From JBGTBD01 sp041749475 (GTDB taxonomy: Bacteria; Pseudomonadota; Alphaproteobacteria; Rickettsiales; UBA998), in assembly GCA_041749475.1 (NCBI GenBank), contig JBGTBD010000027.1:57750-121749 (forward strand): 64,000 nt of DNA, read 5' to 3'. A model generated the notes under the pieces. It searched no databases. It worked only from the letters and a program-made list of their open reading frames with translations, and was not told the origin of the DNA. Below are positions 1 to 11,335 of this stretch, piece by piece. The translations under genes were made by a program, and so were the position numbers. Position 1 is the first letter of the stretch; each line of letters starts with the position of its first letter.

Positions 1-46
1 ATTGTGCGTTGGAAAGCGAGGTGGGAAGAACGGGGAAAAACGTCAT
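1..46 (-). CDS. possible 5' end of a gene running off the window
   Basis: An ATG at 44-46 on the minus strand opens a frame that stays open to the window edge (about 15 codons, beginning MTFFPVLPTS). It starts just after the pmbA stop codon, so it could be the next gene of the map-SDR-pmbA run. No Shine-Dalgarno sequence is visible and the visible part is too short to assign, so this may not be a gene. Confidence 0.25.
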   Translation of the reverse strand, partial: MTFFPVLPTSLSNAQ

Positions 47-53
47 GCGGTGC

Positions 54-1418
54 TTAGCTTCCTGCAATCGTCATCCCACCGATAGCGAATGTCGGCGTGT
101 TGATACTATAACGCATCGTCAAGTCGTTTGCAGGCTGAATCGCCTTGAACATCTCCGGTAAACGCCCGGCGATAGTAATCTCCGAAACCGGATAGGAAAT
201 CTTTCCGTTCTCGATCCAGAACCCTGCTGCACCCTGGCTGTAATCCCCGGTGATGATGTTGACGCCCATACCGAATACATCCGTGACATACAGGCCCGTA
301 TGCACCTGCGCCAGCAACGCATCGCGCGTGATGGAGCCGTTCTGCATATAGAGATTACTACATGTCGGTGATGGCGGTGAGGAAAGCCCACGGCTGGCAT
401 GTCCCGTCGTCTGCATCCCCAACTGCTTTGCGGTACGCGTATCGAGCAACCACGTCTTCAACACGCCATTCTCAATGATGGCTTGTTTCTTCACCCGTAC
501 CCCTTCACCGTCGAACGGGTGCGAACCCAATCCACGCTTCACTAATGGATCGTCGATGACATTGATGTTGGCTGCAAAAACCTCTTTGCCTAACTGCTCG
601 AGCAGGAACGTTGTCTTGCGCGATACGGACGCACCAGAAATAGCGCCCACCAACGTCCCCAGCAGATTTTTCCCAATGCGGGGATCGAATACGATCGGTA
701 CGCTGGTCGAGGCGATCTTGCGTGAGCCGATGCGCGATAAGGTCAACTCCGCGGCTTTACGACCAATAGACTCAGCATCCGCCAGATCCACGCGATGACG
801 CGCCACGCTATAATCATAATCCCGCTCCATGCCGTCTTTCTCACCCGCAAGCAACGTCACTGAAAGCGCGTGGCTGGAGATACGATACCCGCCTGCGAAC
901 CCTTCGCTCGTCGCGAGGAATACGCGGTTAGAGGAGAAGGACGCATCCGCCCCTTCCGAATTGGTGATGCCCGCCACGTCCCGTCCTGCCGCTTCCGCTT
1001 TCAGCGTTGTTTCCAGCAAGTCGGCAGCACTCGGCTCCTCGCCGTCGAATAAATCCAGCTCCGGCCATTCCTTCGCCAGCAGTGACGCATCGGCCAGTGT
1101 AGAATACGCATCGGGCGTCGCCACCTTCGCCATCGCCACCGCGCGCTCGGCTAATATCCCTAATTTCTCCGGTCGCAAATCGCTGGTGGATACCATCGCC
1201 TGACGGTCACCCACCCAGACGCGAAGGCCGAGGCCGCTCGACTCCGAACGCTCCAGCGCCTCCTGTTTGCCAAGACGACAGGTAGCGGTCGCGTCCACGC
1301 TTTCGGCCATTAATACATCCGCCTTGTCCGCCCCGGCGCGTTTTGCCGTATCGAGCGCTTGAGACGCCAGATCTTCCAATGCGGCTGATAATGCAGTCTT
1401 TTCCATGAGTTGTGTCAT
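54..1418 (-). CDS. pmbA: TldD/PmbA family protein, PmbA (TldE) subunit
   Basis: This is the PmbA/TldE-type partner of the TldD metalloprotease, about 454 residues, the usual family length. In the family the two proteins form a cytosolic heteromeric protease that processes peptides such as microcins and helps CcdA turnover. The sequence shows the typical three-part layout, with an N-terminal domain containing SGLGLRVWVGDRQ, a central domain, and a C-terminal domain containing TGDYSQGAAGFWIENG. It lacks the HExxxH metal site, as expected for the PmbA rather than the TldD subunit. It is the last of three minus-strand genes after map and an SDR. The start is uncertain: a GTG at 1433, ATG at 1418 and ATG at 1406 are all in frame and none has a convincing ribosome binding site. 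Confidence 0.93.
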   Translation of the reverse strand: MTQLMEKTALSAALEDLASQALDTAKRAGADKADVLMAESVDATATCRLGKQEALERSESSGLGLRVWVGDRQAMVSTSDLRPEKLGILAERAVAMAKVATPDAYSTLADASLLAKEWPELDLFDGEEPSAADLLETTLKAEAAGRDVAGITNSEGADASFSSNRVFLATSEGFAGGYRISSHALSVTLLAGEKDGMERDYDYSVARHRVDLADAESIGRKAAELTLSRIGSRKIASTSVPIVFDPRIGKNLLGTLVGAISGASVSRKTTFLLEQLGKEVFAANINVIDDPLVKRGLGSHPFDGEGVRVKKQAIIENGVLKTWLLDTRTAKQLGMQTTGHASRGLSSPPSPTCSNLYMQNGSITRDALLAQVHTGLYVTDVFGMGVNIITGDYSQGAAGFWIENGKISYPVSEITIAGRLPEMFKAIQPANDLTMRYSINTPTFAIGGMTIAGS

Positions 1419-1478
1419 CCCCGCTTCATACACGCCTTTGCCGGATAATACCAGCCTAGGAACAAATAGTTATCATTT

Positions 1479-2267
1479 TTAAGAGGTTAGCCCTGCCGAT
1501 GATTTGGCAGGCAACCGCGCGAACAGCCAATCCGTCCATGCCGGGGACAGCAGCGATAAGAACCAGATGAGGCTATACGCCTGAAACGGGAACGCGATAC
1601 GCGCCTTATTTCGCGCGAGCCCACCTGCAATGATTGTCGCCGCCTTTTCCGCCGGGATGATGAACGGCATGGTGTATCCATTGATATTCGTCATCGGCGT
1701 TTCGATGAATCCCGGGCAGATGACGGAGACATGCACACCGTCTTTTTTCACAAATCCGCGCAACGCTTCACCGTAACTCTTCACCGCGGCTTTGCTGGCG
1801 CAATAGGCAGGCGCACCGGGAAATCCACGGAAGCCAGCAAGTGAGGACATGATGCCGATCTGCCCCTTTCCCCGCGCCTGCATGCGCGCCAGCGCCGGAA
1901 GCACCGTGTTGAACACCCCCTGCACATTGGTCGCGAAAATCTGTTCCACTTCATCAAGCGTTTCTGTCCCCACCGCCGTACCGCCGGAAATCCCGGCATT
2001 GGCGATGACGAGGTCGAAGGGGTATTTCTCATCCATGATGTCGATACAGTGCTGCATCGCCGCTTTATCGGTCACATCCACTTCTACCAGTTCGACGGCC
2101 GCCCCACGCGCCGTACAATTCAGCGACACCTGTTCCAACCGCTGCGCATTGCGCCCGGTCAGAATCAGCGTCACCCCCCGTGTCGCGTAATGCCGCGCCA
2201 GCGCGGCGCCGATACCACTCGACGCCCCGGTGATGAAAATAGATTTGGGTAGATGAAAGTCGCTCAT
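1479..2267 (-). CDS. SDR family NAD(P)-dependent oxidoreductase
   Basis: A classical short-chain dehydrogenase/reductase of 262 residues. It has the cofactor-binding TGASSGIG at residues 13-20, NAG at 90-92, the catalytic serine at 142 and YCASK at 155-159, so the Ser-Tyr-Lys triad is complete. The PG motif follows at about 185. The C-terminal region has a hydrophobic stretch (about residues 215-240) that may associate with the membrane. The substrate cannot be deduced. It starts 6 bases after the map stop codon and precedes pmbA, so the three are probably co-transcribed. Confidence 0.9.
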   Translation of the reverse strand: MSDFHLPKSIFITGASSGIGAALARHYATRGVTLILTGRNAQRLEQVSLNCTARGAAVELVEVDVTDKAAMQHCIDIMDEKYPFDLVIANAGISGGTAVGTETLDEVEQIFATNVQGVFNTVLPALARMQARGKGQIGIMSSLAGFRGFPGAPAYCASKAAVKSYGEALRGFVKKDGVHVSVICPGFIETPMTNINGYTMPFIIPAEKAATIIAGGLARNKARIAFPFQAYSLIWFLSLLSPAWTDWLFARLPAKSSAGLTS

Positions 2268-2273
2268 ATGTCT

Positions 2274-3065
2274 CTACACATACGGCGGACAATGCCGCCC
2301 CGAAGGTGACGCGGTGAAAATCTCGAACCCGTCCTTGGTCACGGCGATGGAATGCTCGAACTGGCAGGAGAGTGAGCGGTCGCGCGTCGTCACCGTCCAC
2401 CCGTCCAGCGTACTCAGCTTCGTATGTTCTTTCCCCGCATTGACCATCGGCTCCACGGTAAAGAACATCCCTTCCTGTAACTTCACGCCACTGCCCGGTG
2501 TGCCGTAATGCAGAATATTCGGTGCGGCGTGGAATACTTTTCCCAACCCATGCCCGCAATAATCCTTCACGATGGAATAGCCCTGCCGCTCGGCATAGGT
2601 CTGAATCGCATAGCCGATATCCCCCGTCGTCGCGCCCGGCTTCACCTGCTCAATACCGAGCATCATCGCCTCATAGGTGATCTGCGTCAGTCGTTTCGCC
2701 TTGATCGGAACCGCGTCCCCTACCCAGAACATCCGGCTGGTATCCCCATGCCACCCATCGACGATGACAGTGACATCGACATTCACCGCGTCCCCGTTCT
2801 TCAGCGGGTTCGCGTCGGGGATGCCATGGCAGACGACATGGTTGATGGAGGTGCAGATCGATTTCGGGAAGCCGCGATAATTCAGCGGCGCAGGAATCGC
2901 GCCCGCCTTGATGATACGGTCATGACAATAATCATTGATCGCGTTGGTGCTCACCCCCGGCCTGATAAGCTCGGCGACCTCATCCAGAATGGTCGCGGCG
3001 AGCCTCCCGGCTTTGCGCATTCCTTCATAGTCTTCAGGGGTGTGAATCGTGATTTCCTTGGCCAT
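2274..3065 (-). CDS. map: methionine aminopeptidase, type I
   Basis: It removes the N-terminal methionine from new proteins in the cytosol. At 263 residues it has the normal type I length. The metal ligands are all recognisable: Asp in VNVDVTV, Asp in HGDTSR, His in CGHGLGK, Glu in FTVEPM and Glu in FEHSIAV, with the substrate-binding His in NHVVCHGIP. The reading frame stays open upstream to 3806, but that part is antisense to cinA; the start at MAKEITIH matches the family. It is divergent from cinA with 114 bases between the starts. The last residues (GRHCPPYV) are unusual for the family but outside the fold. Confidence 0.95.
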   Translation of the reverse strand: MAKEITIHTPEDYEGMRKAGRLAATILDEVAELIRPGVSTNAINDYCHDRIIKAGAIPAPLNYRGFPKSICTSINHVVCHGIPDANPLKNGDAVNVDVTVIVDGWHGDTSRMFWVGDAVPIKAKRLTQITYEAMMLGIEQVKPGATTGDIGYAIQTYAERQGYSIVKDYCGHGLGKVFHAAPNILHYGTPGSGVKLQEGMFFTVEPMVNAGKEHTKLSTLDGWTVTTRDRSLSCQFEHSIAVTKDGFEIFTASPSGRHCPPYV

Positions 3066-3179
3066 GAAGCATATGTAGACCAGCCATTCCCACAGCGCAA
3101 TCCCGTTTCCGGTGAAATTTATCGAAAAACCGCTGTACTGGCGCTGGAATTTAGCATTTTTTCCTCTATCTTGTCCCCT

Positions 3180-3926
3180 ATGAACCACTCCCCCACCGCC
3201 TGTCTCATCATCATCGGCAACGAGATCCTCTCCGGCAGGACGCAGGACAAAAACCTGAGCTGGCTTGCGGGCGAGCTGAACACGCTGGGCATCCGGATGA
3301 CCCATGCCCGCGTCATCCCCGATATCGAGCAGACCATCATCGACACGGTGAATGAATGCCGCGCCGCCTACACCTACGTCTTCACCACCGGCGGCATCGG
3401 CCCGACGCATGACGACATTACCGCTTCCAGCATCGCCAAGGCTTTCGGCGCACCGCTCATCCGTCACCCGGAAGCCGAGCGCCGCCTGCGCGCGCATTAT
3501 ACGCCGGAAGACATCAATGAAGCCCGCCTGAAAATGGCTGAAACCCCAGAAGGGGCAACGCTGATTGACAATCCCGTCAGCACCGCGCCGGGATTCCAGA
3601 TGGAGAATGTGTATGTGCTGGCGGGCGTCCCGCGCATCATGCAGGCGATGTTTGATCACCTGAAATCCGGCCTCACCGGTGGCAACCCCACTATGGCCCG
3701 CACGCTCAACATCAACCTCCCCGAAGGCACGATTGCCGCAGGTCTGGGCAAATTGCAACAAGAATTCCCGAATGTCGATATCGGCAGTTATCCGCATTTC
3801 CAGCAAGGCGGCTATGCGGTGAGTCTCGTTCTGCGCTCAACCGAGCAGAACGCGCTTGATGCCTGTTTCACGCAGTTGCAAGCATTCCTCAGCTCACTCG
3901 GCGCGGAGATGAAAGAAGTCGCGTAA
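3180..3926 (+). CDS. CinA-type molybdopterin-binding domain protein (N-terminal domain only)
   Basis: A 248-residue protein with the MoCF/CinA N-terminal fold: IIIGNEILSGRTQDKN near the N-terminus and the motif TTGGIGPTHDDIT at about 69-81. Full CinA has a second, C-terminal nicotinamide-nucleotide amidase domain of about 160 residues, which is missing here, so this is the stand-alone COG1058 form. Its exact reaction is not established; related proteins hydrolyse nucleotide pyrophosphates. The ATG at 3180 gives the family start; the open frame upstream is antisense to map. Its TAA directly abuts the stop codon of the convergent gene at 3927. Confidence 0.85.
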   Translation: MNHSPTACLIIIGNEILSGRTQDKNLSWLAGELNTLGIRMTHARVIPDIEQTIIDTVNECRAAYTYVFTTGGIGPTHDDITASSIAKAFGAPLIRHPEAERRLRAHYTPEDINEARLKMAETPEGATLIDNPVSTAPGFQMENVYVLAGVPRIMQAMFDHLKSGLTGGNPTMARTLNINLPEGTIAAGLGKLQQEFPNVDIGSYPHFQQGGYAVSLVLRSTEQNALDACFTQLQAFLSSLGAEMKEVA

Positions 3927-4748
3927 TTATTTTCGGCGGCGGATGATGTCTACATTCTTCGGCTGCGGTGTATCGGGTGAGGTAAGGGTAGACAATATCT
4001 CCTCTCCCGTCACCTCGTCCCGTACCGATTCGACGCCGGACAGCATCGCCACGGTATGCCCACGCCCATTGATAACTTCGATCCGCATATCCGGGCTATC
4101 CGCATCCAGCTGAAAGCGGTAGCGCGCCGCATCCTTGATGAACACCGTATCATGTCCTTCGCCGCCATTCATTTCGTTAGGATGTTCACTGGCTTTACCC
4201 GGCTCAACACCACCAAAGCTTCCTTCCGGATTATAAGCAGTTGGGCCCTCTATCAACTCCCTCCCAAGTTCGCTGAACACATCGCCCAATCCCCGCTCAT
4301 AAAAATCCCACGGCGCAAGATGAAACTGGTCATCTCCTGCACCTGATTCAATGTAATTCCCGCCATTACCGATGATGGCAAAGCTGTCGTCCGCTTTTCC
4401 GGTGGTGATGGAGGTAGCGAAAGCGTTTTCCAATATCCCCGTTACGCGACCTGATTCCGCCGTAACGTTGGCAATCCGCCCGTCATCGACCGTGATGGTT
4501 GTTTCCCCACGGATGATCGCATCCTTCACAAAAGCATCATCGACCGATAGGATAGATTGCGGAGCGTTTACCGCAAGCGACGTCACCGTTCCGCCGTCCA
4601 CGATCACCGCCACCGGTCGCCCTTCAGCCGAGTGCGTGACCTGATGCTCGCCGGAATGGATGATCGTCGTGCCCATCCCCGTAATATCATGCGCCCCCGA
4701 ATCGCCACGCGACAAAACGGTATATTTCGATGTTATCTCATCACTCAT
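3927..4748 (-). CDS. hypothetical protein with RTX-like calcium-binding motifs
   Basis: A 273-residue acidic protein with no signal peptide. The first half is beta-rich with short repeating strands (IHSGEHQVTHS, VIVDGGTVTSL, TITVDDGRIANV) that could form a small beta-solenoid. Residues about 122-145 (AIIGNGGNYIESGAGDDQF) and a later NGGEGHDTVF resemble degenerate hemolysin-type Ca2+-binding nonapeptides, as in proteins exported by type I secretion. No catalytic domain is recognisable. It lies downstream of mreB on the same strand (61 bases apart) and is convergent with the cinA-type gene. Secretion is inference; a transporter is not in the window. Confidence 0.75.
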   Translation of the reverse strand: MSDEITSKYTVLSRGDSGAHDITGMGTTIIHSGEHQVTHSAEGRPVAVIVDGGTVTSLAVNAPQSILSVDDAFVKDAIIRGETTITVDDGRIANVTAESGRVTGILENAFATSITTGKADDSFAIIGNGGNYIESGAGDDQFHLAPWDFYERGLGDVFSELGRELIEGPTAYNPEGSFGGVEPGKASEHPNEMNGGEGHDTVFIKDAARYRFQLDADSPDMRIEVINGRGHTVAMLSGVESVRDEVTGEEILSTLTSPDTPQPKNVDIIRRRK

Positions 4749-4809
4749 CCCGGCATCATATCACGAGGCAGGGCGGAGAAATGTTAAAATATGATTATGT
4801 TGTGGGGTA

Positions 4810-5922
<1,113 letters not shown>

Positions 5923-6004
5923 TTAATACGGTAAAATCCCCAAAGCGTCATAAAAACGCAATATCCAAGAAGTAGTAAATACGTGTTAATAATTGGGGAT
6001 TTCT

Positions 6005-7264
6005 ATGAAAGATGATGCAGCTCAGGTGAAAAATGGATTGGAGTTTGGCCCCATTCCCCCTTTTATTGATACCGAAATAACCACGGCATTCGCTCATGCA
6101 CGTCGTACACTAGTGCCTTTGTTAAGCGCCGCGGCCAATAATGCAGAGCATGTCGACTCACTCACCGGACGAACAAATCCCTTGGAGAACCCTTGGAGAA
6201 GTATCGCGAGTATCGTCCAATCTTATGCCCATGACGAAAAAGCCATAACAGGACTCCAAGAATTCTACCTCAGATATCGGGATTATCTGGCTCGCCGCCC
6301 CAGCATATACAATCGCATCGCTAACGAATGGGCCGAGGAGTTACATCAGCACACCTCAGACTCTCAGGATGATACTCCCCCAACCAGTGATGAAGTGGCT
6401 CAGGCATATAATGAGTTGAACGCGGTCCTATCAGTTCTGGAACCTCCGGCATTCCAACTGAGAAATTATTTGGTGAAAACCAGACGTCAAGCAGCAGATG
6501 CCCTTGAGAATGTAGCGACAAAAAAATTCACATCCTCGCAATTTCCTCATGATATCGCACATGACGCAGCATGGCTTGATGATGTATTCCTTGTCGGGCC
6601 GAGCATCCTGCCCGCCTCTATCGTCGAACGGTTGCCGGGCACGACCACGTTCCGTAATTTCAGAGATTATTTCGACGCCACCACCACACTGCGTGATGTA
6701 CTCCAGCGGCCTACTATCGGTGTGATCAAGCAGCATGAAGATCTGGATTCTTCCGAAGCACAGGTATTGGATGCGGTTGCACACTCCCCTGCCCGCACTC
6801 CTTTTTCCCCACAGGATGAGGCCAGATATCAAACAGCGTTGAATGCCCTCCAAACACGCCAATTCTTTGTCGCCGCCGATAAATCCGCCTTGCCCGGCTT
6901 TGGTGGCGAACGCCCGATGCCAATGGAAGAGAATAGCGCGATTTTCCATATGCCGCCGTTGAAAGGCCATAATGATATTCGCCGCCTACTCGATAGGGCG
7001 GTTATCGCGCTGACGAAAGAAGGGGCATATACGAATCCTATCTATAATTTATCCGAGTACGCTCCAAATGTATGGGATTTGAAGATTAGCGCGGATTACC
7101 CCTTGACGCATTTCCTATCCGCCGTCGCCGATGAATGGGTCATTAAACAAAAGATAGGCGAACAGCGTGATACAACACCTGATACGCAGATAAGTGGTTC
7201 GGAGCCTTCCCAAAAAGGCGTAGTAGATGGAGGGAAGGAATCGGTACTCCCTAGGCAGCCGTAA
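6005..7264 (+). CDS. hypothetical protein
   Basis: A 419-residue soluble protein that I do not recognise. It has no signal peptide or membrane segment and appears mostly helical, with a Pro/Asp-rich stretch around residue 120 and a charged, disordered-looking C-terminus. The ATG at 6005 is chosen because GGGG lies at the right distance upstream; an in-frame TTG at 5993 lacks such a site. The 3' end overlaps the end of the convergent leuA by 14 bases. The region between it and mreB (5857-6004) is AT-rich and should hold divergent promoters, but no clear boxes stand out. Confidence 0.75.
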   Translation: MKDDAAQVKNGLEFGPIPPFIDTEITTAFAHARRTLVPLLSAAANNAEHVDSLTGRTNPLENPWRSIASIVQSYAHDEKAITGLQEFYLRYRDYLARRPSIYNRIANEWAEELHQHTSDSQDDTPPTSDEVAQAYNELNAVLSVLEPPAFQLRNYLVKTRRQAADALENVATKKFTSSQFPHDIAHDAAWLDDVFLVGPSILPASIVERLPGTTTFRNFRDYFDATTTLRDVLQRPTIGVIKQHEDLDSSEAQVLDAVAHSPARTPFSPQDEARYQTALNALQTRQFFVAADKSALPGFGGERPMPMEENSAIFHMPPLKGHNDIRRLLDRAVIALTKEGAYTNPIYNLSEYAPNVWDLKISADYPLTHFLSAVADEWVIKQKIGEQRDTTPDTQISGSEPSQKGVVDGGKESVLPRQP

Positions 7265-8795
7265 TACTCTTCACTTCCTTATTCTTGATACTGCCCATTT
7301 TGGCCAGTGCACTGAGGTACGCGAGCGCAGACGCAACCAGCGTATCCACATCCGACCCATGTCCGTTGACGATGGTGCCGTCCGCATCGAGCCGTACGGT
7401 GACTTCCGCTTGCGCGTCCGTTCCTGCCGTGATCGCATCCACGCGGTAGAGCTTCAATCGCGCCTGATCTGCACCGGGAATAAGCGCCTTGATGGATTTG
7501 AAGATCGCATCGACCGGGCCGTTGCCTTCCATCTCGATGGTCTTTTCCACGCCTTCGACATTGAGCACAATGTTCGCGGTCTGTTTACCGACCGTGCCGC
7601 ACTGCACTTGCAATGACTTGAGTTCATAGCGCGCTTCACCGCTGCCCGAACGCGGATCGACGAGCGCAATAATATCGTCGTCAAATACGTCCTTTTTCTT
7701 GTCGGCCAATTCCTTAAAGCGGTTGAACGCATCCTCGAACGCGTTATCACCCAACGTAAAGCCCAGCTCTTCCAGTTTCGCGCGGAACGCATGGCGACCG
7801 GAGTGTTTTCCCATGACGAGATTCGAGCGCGTGAGGCCGACCGATTCCGGCGTCATGATCTCGTATGTACCTGCATGTTTCAGCATCCCATCCTGATGGA
7901 TGCCCGATTCATGCGCGAAGGCATTGGCGCCGACGATGGCCTTGTTTACCTGTACGCTCTGCCCCGTCACCGACTGGATAAGACGTGAGGCGCGCATGAT
8001 ATGCTCGCTCTTGATATTGCACTCGAACCCGTAGGAATCTTTTCGGGTTTTCAACGTCATCACGACTTCTTCAAGCGACGTATTCCCAGCGCGTTCGCCA
8101 ATACCATTGATAGTCAATTCCGCCTGACGCGCACCGGCGCGTAATGCCGCCAGCGTGTTCGCCGTCGCCAGCCCCAGATCATTCTGTCCATGGAACGAGA
8201 AGACGGCCTTGTCCGCATCCGGAACTTTGCCCATCACCGTCTTGAACATGTGCGAGATATCCTCCGGCGTGCCGTATCCGACCGTGTCGGGCAGATTGAT
8301 CGTCGTCGCCCCGGCCTTGATCGCGACCTCGACTGCCTTGCAGAGATAATCCAGATCACTGCGCGTCGCATCCATCGCCGACCATTCAACGTTGTCGGTG
8401 AAATCCCGTGCGAAGGCGACCGTGTCGGCGATCAATTCCAGCACCTGCTCCCGCGTCATGCGGAACTGGTGTTCCAGATGAATGTCGCTGGTGGACATGA
8501 ACGTATGTATCCGCGCCTGCTTAGCCGGCTTCAACGCTTCCGCCGCACGCTCGATATCCGCCCGTTTCCCCCGCGCCAGCGAACAAACAACCGCGTTCTT
8601 CGTCTTTTCGGCAATCGCTTTAACCGCATCAAAATCCCCCTGGCTCGCCATCGCGAACCCGGCCTCGATGACATCGACCCCCATCCCGTCCAGCACTTCG
8701 GCGACGAGGAGTTTCTCCTCCCGATTCATCGACATGCCCGGCGACTGTTCGCCATCGCGTAAGGTGGTATCGAAGATGATGATGCGGTTGGTCAT
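7251..8795 (-). CDS. leuA: 2-isopropylmalate synthase
   Basis: It condenses 2-ketoisovalerate with acetyl-CoA in the first committed step of leucine synthesis. The 514-residue protein has the DRE-TIM metallolyase barrel first, with DTTLRDGEQSPG at residues 9-20, a metal-binding HESGIHQDG region, and then a C-terminal LeuA regulatory domain (from about residue 365) that binds leucine for feedback control. It is the last gene of the minus-strand ilv cluster. Its start codon follows directly on the repeat element that fills the gap to ilvC: the bases before the ATG (CCTTAGTCCCTT) contain no Shine-Dalgarno sequence, which is odd for a biosynthetic gene. Confidence 0.97.
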   Translation of the reverse strand: MTNRIIIFDTTLRDGEQSPGMSMNREEKLLVAEVLDGMGVDVIEAGFAMASQGDFDAVKAIAEKTKNAVVCSLARGKRADIERAAEALKPAKQARIHTFMSTSDIHLEHQFRMTREQVLELIADTVAFARDFTDNVEWSAMDATRSDLDYLCKAVEVAIKAGATTINLPDTVGYGTPEDISHMFKTVMGKVPDADKAVFSFHGQNDLGLATANTLAALRAGARQAELTINGIGERAGNTSLEEVVMTLKTRKDSYGFECNIKSEHIMRASRLIQSVTGQSVQVNKAIVGANAFAHESGIHQDGMLKHAGTYEIMTPESVGLTRSNLVMGKHSGRHAFRAKLEELGFTLGDNAFEDAFNRFKELADKKKDVFDDDIIALVDPRSGSGEARYELKSLQVQCGTVGKQTANIVLNVEGVEKTIEMEGNGPVDAIFKSIKALIPGADQARLKLYRVDAITAGTDAQAEVTVRLDADGTIVNGHGSDVDTLVASALAYLSALAKMGSIKNKEVKSITAA

Positions 8796-8808
8796 AAGGG
8801 ACTAAGGT

Positions 8809-10329
<1,521 letters not shown>

Positions 10330-10394
10330 TTATCCGAGGATTTCTGGATAATGCTACCGTTCCAAGGGATGAATCATGCGCGGGAAGCAGAAAA

Positions 10395-10652
10395 CTAACG
10401 TGCTTTCTGCTTCCAGAGCGGCGTACCGAGATTAATCTGGTCGCCTTCCGTCACCCCGCCGACGACTGCGCCCGCAGCCGTGCCGAGCAGGATACCCGTA
10501 CTGACGCTACCGCCGACAATCACCGCACCTGCGGTTCCCGCCGCCGCGCCGAGGCCTGCGCCTGAAAGCACACGGTCTTGTGAGCTATAGCCGCACCCGG
10601 AAAGGGCCAGCATGGAAGTAGCGGCAAGAAGTGAAATAAGGCGCTTGGACAT
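10395..10652 (-). CDS. small glycine-zipper lipoprotein
   Basis: An 85-residue lipoprotein: MSKRLISLLAATSML is a signal peptide ending in the lipobox LSGC, with the lipid-bearing Cys at 20. The mature part is rich in Gly and Ala with GxxxG spacing (GAGLGAAAGTAGAVIVGG, then a second GTAAGAVVGG), the glycine-zipper pattern of small outer-membrane lipoproteins. It has a good ribosome binding site (CAGGAG, 6 bases before the ATG). It lies between ilvN and ilvC, behind a hairpin, and has no evident role in amino acid synthesis. Confidence 0.85.
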   Translation of the reverse strand: MSKRLISLLAATSMLALSGCGYSSQDRVLSGAGLGAAAGTAGAVIVGGSVSTGILLGTAAGAVVGGVTEGDQINLGTPLWKQKAR

Positions 10653-10681
10653 CTGAAACTCCTGATTGTTTTTTCCATTAA

Positions 10682-10718
10682 AGCGCAGTTCTTATAAAAA
10701 AGTGATTAAGAATGCGCT
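10682..10718 (-). terminator. hairpin downstream of ilvN
   Basis: On the minus strand AGCGCATTCTTA pairs with TAAGAACTGCGCT (one bulged base) around an AT-rich loop, followed by TTTAAT. It is positioned 26 bases after the ilvN stop codon. The T tract is weak, so it may attenuate rather than end transcription before the lipoprotein and ilvC. Confidence 0.5.
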
Positions 10719-10744
10719 AAAATATCCCGGAAAGCCGTAAAAAC

Positions 10745-11290
10745 CTAGAGTCCGGTCTTCCCCCGCGCCATCGCTGCCGCCCCGGTACGGGCGATCTCGA
10801 TGAGGCCCAGCGGTTTCATCAGCTCAATGAAGGCGTCGATCTTCTGCGTATTGCCGGTGATCTCGAAGATGAACGATTCCGTCGTCGCGTCCACCGAGCG
10901 CGCCCGGAAGATATCGGCGATGCGCAATGCCTCAACGCGTGTATCCCCCGATCCGGAGACCTTCACCAGCGCCAGTTCGCGCTCCACATGCGGGCCTTCT
11001 TCGGTCAGATCATGCACCAAATGCACAGGAACCATGCGCTCCAGCAGCGTCTTGATCTGGTGCACCACCTGCTCCGTCCCGCGCGTCACCACGGTAATGC
11101 GGGAGAGACCCTTCACCTGATCCACCTCCGCCACCGTCAAACTCTCGATGTTATACCCCCGGCTGGAGAACAACCCCACCACGCGGTTCAGCACCCCGAA
11201 CTCATTATCCACAAGTACGGCCAACGTATGCCGCGCCAGTTCTTCCTTCTGTTCCGGGATGTCGTAAACAATGTCTGTCATAGTGTTCAT
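10745..11290 (-). CDS. ilvN: acetolactate synthase small (regulatory) subunit
   Basis: This is the regulatory partner of IlvB; in the family it binds valine and confers feedback inhibition. The 181-residue length is typical of the IlvH/IlvN class with two domains: an N-terminal ACT domain (HTLAVLVDNEFGVLNRVVGLFSSRGYNIESLTV, residues about 21-53) and a C-terminal ACT-like domain (VEALRIADIFRARSVDATTESFIFEITG). AGGA lies 8 bases before the ATG. It is separated from ilvB by an unrelated membrane protein gene; normally the two subunit genes are adjacent. Confidence 0.96.
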   Translation of the reverse strand: MNTMTDIVYDIPEQKEELARHTLAVLVDNEFGVLNRVVGLFSSRGYNIESLTVAEVDQVKGLSRITVVTRGTEQVVHQIKTLLERMVPVHLVHDLTEEGPHVERELALVKVSGSGDTRVEALRIADIFRARSVDATTESFIFEITGNTQKIDAFIELMKPLGLIEIARTGAAAMARGKTGL

Positions 11291-11335
11291 GCTAATGTCC
11301 TATCGCATCAAACGCTTAATCTCAAGTGGGTTTGG

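Noticed and set aside
2274..3806. 510-residue frame that would extend map by about 247 residues
   Set aside because: The added part is antisense to the cinA-type gene and Arg/Gly-rich without family similarity; map homologues begin at MAKEITIH.
2508..3926. 472-residue frame that would extend the cinA-type gene upstream
   Set aside because: The added part is antisense to map; the family start is at 3180.
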